Shown: positions 5,612 to 9,334 of the stretch, in pieces
Layout of the letters: each line of letters opens with the position of its first letter
How positions within the stretch are numbered: the first letter of the stretch is position 1
Assembly: GCA_001805125.1 (NCBI GenBank)
Contig: MHEF01000074.1
Span: 1-9,334, forward strand
DNA: 9,334 bases
Direction: 5' to 3'
Origin: Nitrospirae bacterium RBG_13_39_12
GTDB lineage: Bacteria > Nitrospirota > Thermodesulfovibrionia > Thermodesulfovibrionales > SM23-35
Notes under the pieces: generated by a model
What the model saw: only the letters and a program-made list of their open reading frames with translations
What the model was told of the DNA's origin: nothing
The model's database searches: none
Translations under genes and position numbers: made by a program

Positions 5612-6011
5612 CCGAATAGTTTTATTAAATAAAATAGAAAATTTATATCTCCAAGTATGATATCAGTCCCTGCTGAAATTTAATAATGGATATATCTGTC
5701 ATATCCAGACAAGTGAAGACCCTGCGGTAGAGACCGCAGGGTGTCTGAAATTGAATATTTGTTTTCAGTGTCATTCCCGCTTGTCGGGTCGCCTCAGCGA
5801 CTCGCCGAGGAGAGAATCCTTCCGACTGTTCGGGATCGCAAGAAAGATTCTGGACTGATCCTTGACAAGCAAGGACAAGAGCCAGAATGACAGAAATAAG
5901 GAACTGCGTCTGAGACCGCAGGGTGTAAAATTTAGTAACTGTTATCACACTAAAAATTTCTAAAGAGCGCAGCCTGATTTCTGATATCTAAGAAAGCCCG
6001 TCATGATAGCT
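5612..6011. other. Repeat-bearing gap between mlaD and the M50 protease gene
   Basis: The 400-bp gap contains composite repeat B plus about 100 bp of AT-rich leader before the M50 gene. On the minus strand of the leader I see only a weak promoter-like pair (TTGGAG and TATTTA, 17 nt apart). The 87 bp between the repeat and the mlaD stop have no strong intrinsic terminator. A short inverted repeat, TTCAG-N6-CTGAA (6011-6026), overlaps the end of mlaD and lacks a U-tract. No gene is recognised. Confidence 0.7.
5713..5924. repeat. Composite palindromic repeat, copy B
   Basis: A 212-bp relative of copy A in the same orientation. It has a left hairpin CCCTGCGG-tagaga-CCGCAGGG (5720-5741), a 124-bp core bounded by TGTCATTCC and AGAATGACA (5769-5892), and a right hairpin CTGCG-N8-CGCAG (5904-5921) ending in CCGCAGGG. 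Relative to copy A, the core gains about 26 bp (5789-5814), 17 bp (5825-5841) and 23 bp in the last loop, and lacks 9 bp in the first loop. The first gain contains the hairpin CCTC-a-GCG-act-CGC-c-GAGG (5792-5810). The third contains TCCTTG-acaag-CAAGGA (5859-5875). No coding potential beyond repeat-derived frames. Confidence 0.85.
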
Positions 6012-7073
6012 TCAGAATATACTGAATTTGAAATATTTTTTCGGGTTCTTTTTAATATCATCAGTCAATTCTTTAAGTTCTTTCACAGTCTCTTTTAAAT
6101 CCGCGGATAGTTCTTCATCTTTAATCAGGGAACCTGCTAAACCCCCGCCTGAATCTATTTTTTCCAGAATCGAAGCCAGTTGTTTTGAAGCGCTGTCAAG
6201 GTTCTCATACAGCTTTGGATCTTCGATAAGTTTTCTGAGCGTGCCATGCGCCCCATTAAGTTTAATGCTGAACTCTTCTATGGATGACGATGCAGCTAAC
6301 ATTTTATCGTAGAGAGATGGGTCTTCTAAAAGTTTATTAACCGTTCCTGAGCCCTCATTAACTTTTTTGCTAAACTCTTCCAGAGACGTTGTTGCAGCCA
6401 GCATTTTATTATAGAGTGCTGGTTCTTCTATAAGCATTTTGACGGTGCCCTGTGATTCTTTAATGGTTTTCAGTAATGCAGAAAGCGATTCAGAGGTCTC
6501 TTTTAAATTATCGTAAATCGAGGGGTCTGTGATAAATTTTGAAATAGTTCCTTTCCCGCTTTTAATATTATCAATTAAACCTTCGAGTCTCACCATGAAA
6601 TTAGTCAATTTTTGAATTGAAACAGCGCTGGTCTCCATTATATCCTGGAAATTGATTTGAGTGTTGCCCTTTATAATTGCTCCGAGTTTTAACAGCTCAG
6701 CCCCATTGGTACCGTTACTCAATTCAATATATTTGTCTCCTAACAATCCCATTGTCATTATCGTAGCTTCAGAGTCTTTTCTGAGAAATTCCATGGCATC
6801 CTTATTAATGGATAGGGTAACTATGGTTCCATATCCGGTATCAAGGCTTATGTTTTTTACAGAGCCTACTTCTATCCCGGATACCCATACCGGCGCACCC
6901 TTTCTTAATCCCTGAACATTTTGAAACTGTATTTTCAGCTCTGCCTTAGGGGAAAATATCTCTTCGATATTTCCAGCAAAAAATATAGTAAAAAAAATGA
7001 TCAGGAGGGCAAGTGTTATAACAATGCCAACCTTCAGCTTTGACCATATAAGCTGTTTTTTTATGTCAAACAT
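6012..7073 (-). CDS. mlaD: MlaD-like MCE-domain lipid transport protein with C-terminal repeats
   Basis: Substrate-binding subunit of an MCE/Mla lipid transporter, anchored in the inner membrane with its body in the periplasm. Of 353 residues, about 15-34 form one transmembrane helix. Residues about 42-120 form the MCE domain, with GLRKGAPVWVSGIEVGSV (55-72) and MGLLGDKYIEL (108-118), the latter a conserved MlaD pore-loop signature. The remaining two thirds is helical, with five copies of a repeat whose conserved G falls at 175, 209, 243, 277 and 311, exactly 34 residues apart. The consensus is GxGTxxKLIEDPxLYxxL. E. coli MlaD is roughly half this length. The ATG follows GGAGG at 5-nt spacing and the gene starts 36 nt after mlaF. 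No MlaC or MlaB gene follows. Family certain; substrate and direction of transport not shown. Confidence 0.93.
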   Translation of the reverse strand: MFDIKKQLIWSKLKVGIVITLALLIIFFTIFFAGNIEEIFSPKAELKIQFQNVQGLRKGAPVWVSGIEVGSVKNISLDTGYGTIVTLSINKDAMEFLRKDSEATIMTMGLLGDKYIELSNGTNGAELLKLGAIIKGNTQINFQDIMETSAVSIQKLTNFMVRLEGLIDNIKSGKGTISKFITDPSIYDNLKETSESLSALLKTIKESQGTVKMLIEEPALYNKMLAATTSLEEFSKKVNEGSGTVNKLLEDPSLYDKMLAASSSIEEFSIKLNGAHGTLRKLIEDPKLYENLDSASKQLASILEKIDSGGGLAGSLIKDEELSADLKETVKELKELTDDIKKNPKKYFKFSIF

Positions 7074-7109
7074 TTTGACCTCCTATTTACTGCCTGACGC
7101 ATTTATAAG

Positions 7110-7853
7110 CTAAATTGAAATTTTGAAATCTAATTCTTCCATAAACAACTTTATATCCGGAATATCTGCTTTTACAAGTTTTTCTTTATTTCCATCGAAT
7201 ACTACCTCTCCGTCTTTTAAAAATATAAATCTGTCCGCTACCTTCAGCGCATCAAATACCTTATGGGTAACGATTATAAAGCCCCGCTCTTTTTGAGACA
7301 GTTCAAGAATCAATTTACATATATTGTCCGCGTTTATAGGGTCAAGGCCGGATGTAGGCTCATCATAAAGAAACATCTTAGGTTCAGAAGCCGCCAGTGA
7401 TCTGGCAATTGCAACCCTCCTTTGCATACCGCCACTCAGTTCCTCAATCATAAGTTCTATTGCATCTTCTACCCCAACAATACGGAGTAATTCCCTGACT
7501 TTGCTGTCCAGTTCATCTTCTGACATTGTCTTGTTATATTCCCTTAAACAGAACGCCACATTTTCCTTAACGTTCAATGAATCAAAAAGAGCTCCTTCCT
7601 GAAAAACTATACTGAAATTCATTCTTACCTGTCTTAACTCATCTTCTGTTTTATCTGTTATGTCTTCTCCGTTAATAAATATCTTCCCTGAGTCAGGTTT
7701 TACAAGTCCAAGGATAAGTCTCAGAATGGTAGTTTTGCCTTCTCCGCTACCTCCCAGTACAGTAACTCTTTCATTAGAGTTGACGGAAAAACTTATATCT
7801 TTTAAAATCTGGTGCGAACCATAGTTGAACCATACATTATCAAATATTATCAT
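7110..7853 (-). CDS. mlaF: MlaF-like ABC transporter ATP-binding protein
   Basis: Cytoplasmic ATPase that powers the MCE/Mla transporter by pairing with the MlaE-like permease. The 247 residues hold a complete nucleotide-binding domain: Walker A GGSGEGKTT (34-42), Q-loop Q85 in VFQEGALFDSL, ABC signature LSGGMQRR (139-146), Walker B FLYDEP (161-166, D164 and catalytic E165), D-loop SGLD (168-171) and H-loop H197. The FQEGALFDSL stretch after the Q-loop is typical of the MlaF branch rather than of general ABC importers. The ATG overlaps the mlaE stop by 4 nt (ATGA), indicating coupled translation, and a GGGA lies just upstream. All catalytic residues are present. Confidence 0.95.
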   Translation of the reverse strand: MIIFDNVWFNYGSHQILKDISFSVNSNERVTVLGGSGEGKTTILRLILGLVKPDSGKIFINGEDITDKTEDELRQVRMNFSIVFQEGALFDSLNVKENVAFCLREYNKTMSEDELDSKVRELLRIVGVEDAIELMIEELSGGMQRRVAIARSLAASEPKMFLYDEPTSGLDPINADNICKLILELSQKERGFIIVTHKVFDALKVADRFIFLKDGEVVFDGNKEKLVKADIPDIKLFMEELDFKISI

Positions 7854-8623
7854 ACTGAAAATCCCAGCATATAAAGCAACACTCTTGTAAGAATGAAATC
7901 AGAAATTATAATTACAATTATTGATGTTACAACCGCCTGGGTCGTTGACTTTCTTAATCCCATTGCCCCTCCTTTTGTGGAAAGGCCCATATAACAACTT
8001 ATGGATGCTATCAGATAACCAAAGATAAACGGCTTGACAGTCCCTGAAAAAACATTCTCGAAGATTAATACATCCTTAATCGAACTCCAGTAAAACGTTC
8101 CGCTTTGATGACTTACAAATACCGATATGTAATATCCTCCGAAAAGGGCTACTGCGTCACCTATGATTGTCAGGACGGGAAGCATTATTATGGAACTGAG
8201 TATCCTGGGTGTGACAAGTTTCTTTATGGGATCCACTCCAAAGACCCTGAGGGTGTCCACCTGATGCCCGAGAATCATTGAACCCAGTTCTGATGCAATT
8301 CCGGCACCAGCCCTTCCTGTAAATACCAGGGCGGTAGTCACAGGTCCTATCTCCCTGATGACCGAGATGCCAACTACTTTGCCTGTATACATTTTAAGCC
8401 CGAGTATCGAAAGCTCAGCAGACAGTTGAAGCGAAAGAGCCATACCTATAAAAAGTGAAACAAGGATAATTATTACAGAGGAACCTGCTCCGGCATAGTC
8501 CATCTGCTCAATTAAATCTTTAGAATAAAAAGGCCTTTTAAATATTCCTGTTAACCCTCGAATAGAAAGGATGTAAAAATCCTGAAGATTGCTTATTGAC
8601 TCTTTTATTTTAATAGATTCCAT
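7850..8623 (-). CDS. mlaE: MlaE-like ABC transporter permease
   Basis: Inner-membrane permease of the MCE/Mla lipid transporter. The 257 residues match the family's length. An amphipathic N-terminal region precedes hydrophobic segments at about 47-66, 143-165, 195-212 and 229-253. The family signature spans 88-116, including EIGPVTTALV, GRAGAGIASELGSM and the following QVDTLRVFGVDP (121-132), the region expected to contact the ATPase. This is the first gene of the mlaE-mlaF-mlaD unit. The ATG is preceded only by an AT-rich stretch without a clear ribosome-binding site. The start is still reasonable because the product then has the normal N-terminal extension and the upstream gap begins there. 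Confidence 0.95.
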   Translation of the reverse strand: MESIKIKESISNLQDFYILSIRGLTGIFKRPFYSKDLIEQMDYAGAGSSVIIILVSLFIGMALSLQLSAELSILGLKMYTGKVVGISVIREIGPVTTALVFTGRAGAGIASELGSMILGHQVDTLRVFGVDPIKKLVTPRILSSIIMLPVLTIIGDAVALFGGYYISVFVSHQSGTFYWSSIKDVLIFENVFSGTVKPFIFGYLIASISCYMGLSTKGGAMGLRKSTTQAVVTSIIVIIISDFILTRVLLYMLGFSV

Positions 8624-8641
8624 TTTTATAAATTTAAACAG

Positions 8642-8669
8642 TCAGTATTAGATTATTACAAAATGTCAA
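8642..8669 (-). promoter_or_regulatory. Possible promoter for the mlaEFD operon
   Basis: On the minus strand a consensus TTGACA (8664-8669) lies about 40 nt before the mlaE ATG. The box 16 nt downstream, TACTGA (8642-8647), is a poor -10; TAATAC is closer to consensus but only 13 nt away. The short inverted repeat TCAAA-ca-TTTGA (8666-8677) overlaps the -35 box and might be an operator. Suggestive only. Confidence 0.3.
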
Positions 8670-8748
8670 ACATTTGAGAAGATGTTGAATACTCTTACAT
8701 TCCAAAGCCAAATTAATTATAGCTATTCTTTATTAATTTTTGCTCAAA

Positions 8749-9334
8749 TTATCTGTCTTCGCGAACAAGTTCAATAACTGTAACTTCCGGCGGTGATAAA
8801 AAACGGATTGGAGGTCCCCAGGTTCCCGAACCCCTGCTTATATATAAACACGAGCCTTTAGGAAGATTCGCAAAACCTGCCTGGGTAGGATAATACAACC
8901 CTGTAATAAGGCTAAACGGGAAAATCTGCCCTTTATGTATATGTCCTGAAATTTGTAAATCAAAAAGACCGATAGCATTTTTATCTACAAGGGGCCTGTG
9001 TTTAAGTAATAAAGTAAATTTTCCGCCGGGAAGTCCTGATAACAATTCCTTCTCCGGGATATCCCTGAAATTGCCGTAAGTCTTCACCTGAGGGTCATCA
9101 ACCCCTGCTATATTAATAATCCCTGAAACAGTCAGTCGTTCTCCCCTGAGAACTGTAAACCCTGCTTTTTCTGTAAAATTCAGTGCGTTAGTAAGCCCCG
9201 CATAAAATTCGTGATTGCCTGTTATCGCAAACTTCCCGTATCTTGGATTGATTTCTTTAAAGCTTTCTGCAAATTCAGAAAGGTTGTCAATCTGTCCATC
9301 TACAAGGTCACCTGTTGACACCAGTATGTCAGGG
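8749..9334 (-). CDS. Metallophosphoesterase, YkuE-like, 5' end outside window
   Basis: C-terminal part of a calcineurin-like metallophosphoesterase with a two-metal active site. The frame stays open to the window edge, where it reads PDILVSTGDLVDG. The real start therefore lies outside, and the in-frame GTG at 9321 falls inside the conserved GD motif and is not a start. Counting from that GTG, visible metal-site motifs are GDLVDG (4-9), GNHEFY (35-40), KHRP (107-110) and the final GHIHKGQ (126-132). The N-terminal DxH motif and any membrane anchor would lie beyond the edge. The C-terminal segment with YYPTQAGF and SRGSGTWGPPIRF resembles YkuE-type enzymes. The substrate is unknown; some relatives act on lipids or nucleotides. 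It ends 125 nt before mlaE with no clear terminator. Confidence 0.9.
   Translation of the reverse strand, partial: PDILVSTGDLVDGQIDNLSEFAESFKEINPRYGKFAITGNHEFYAGLTNALNFTEKAGFTVLRGERLTVSGIINIAGVDDPQVKTYGNFRDIPEKELLSGLPGGKFTLLLKHRPLVDKNAIGLFDLQISGHIHKGQIFPFSLITGLYYPTQAGFANLPKGSCLYISRGSGTWGPPIRFLSPPEVTVIELVREDR

Noticed and set aside
4533..5924. CRISPR array or transposon
   Set aside because: There are only two copies, 1 kb apart with a gene between them, no regular spacers, and no transposase or Cas gene in the window.
5643..5948. Minus-strand open frame of 101 codons
   Set aside because: It spans composite repeat B and mirrors its palindromes; composition and lack of a ribosome-binding site argue against a gene.
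9319..9321. GTG as start of the metallophosphoesterase
   Set aside because: The frame continues upstream as PDIL and the GTG falls inside the conserved strand leading to the GD metal motif, so the gene is truncated by the window edge.

Overview
The window holds eleven genes, all on the minus strand, from a moderately AT-rich, diderm (Gram-negative type) bacterium. The Mla-type lipid transport genes show that it has an outer membrane. The mix of long repeat-bearing MlaD, a MEMO-family protein, a PilZ protein and dispersed TGTCATTCC-type palindromes would fit an anaerobic lineage such as Nitrospirota (Thermodesulfovibrionia-like) or Desulfobacterota. That placement is inference and was not tested by any search.

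In the direction of transcription (from the right edge leftwards) the layout is as follows. (1) The 3' part of a metallophosphoesterase gene that runs off the window. (2) An mlaE-mlaF-mlaD operon encoding an MCE-type lipid transporter: permease and ATPase overlap by 4 nt and the MCE protein follows 36 nt later. (3) A 400-bp gap carrying composite palindromic repeat B. (4) A lone membrane-embedded M50 (site-2) protease gene. (5) A 382-bp gap carrying composite repeat A and a possible promoter. (6) rplI-dnaB-MEMO, each junction overlapping by 4 nt, followed 85 nt on by a tandem-PilZ protein gene, then rplU and rpmA, closed by a strong intrinsic terminator. (7) A gene-free left end with an 87-bp imperfect palindrome and the remnant of a third TGTCATTCC-type repeat.

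The rplI-to-rpmA block combines translation (bL9, bL21, bL27), replication (DnaB helicase), a protein of the AmmeMemoRadiSam set and a probable c-di-GMP receptor on one strand. The Mla genes would assemble in the inner membrane, with MlaD reaching into the periplasm.

The genes are ordinary members of known families, and I do not see an undescribed multi-gene system. The unusual material is between genes. Two direct copies of a composite repeat flank the M50 protease gene. Each is bounded by AGAGA-loop hairpins around a TGTCATTCC/GGAATGACA palindrome. The copies differ by small, partly hairpin-forming insertions, and paired stems show compensatory changes. One of those inserted hairpin modules also occurs inside the unrelated palindrome at the left end. 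Other points of note are an exact 34-residue repeat in MlaD, an inverted arrangement of intact and degenerate PilZ domains, and a TTG start overlapping a stop codon.
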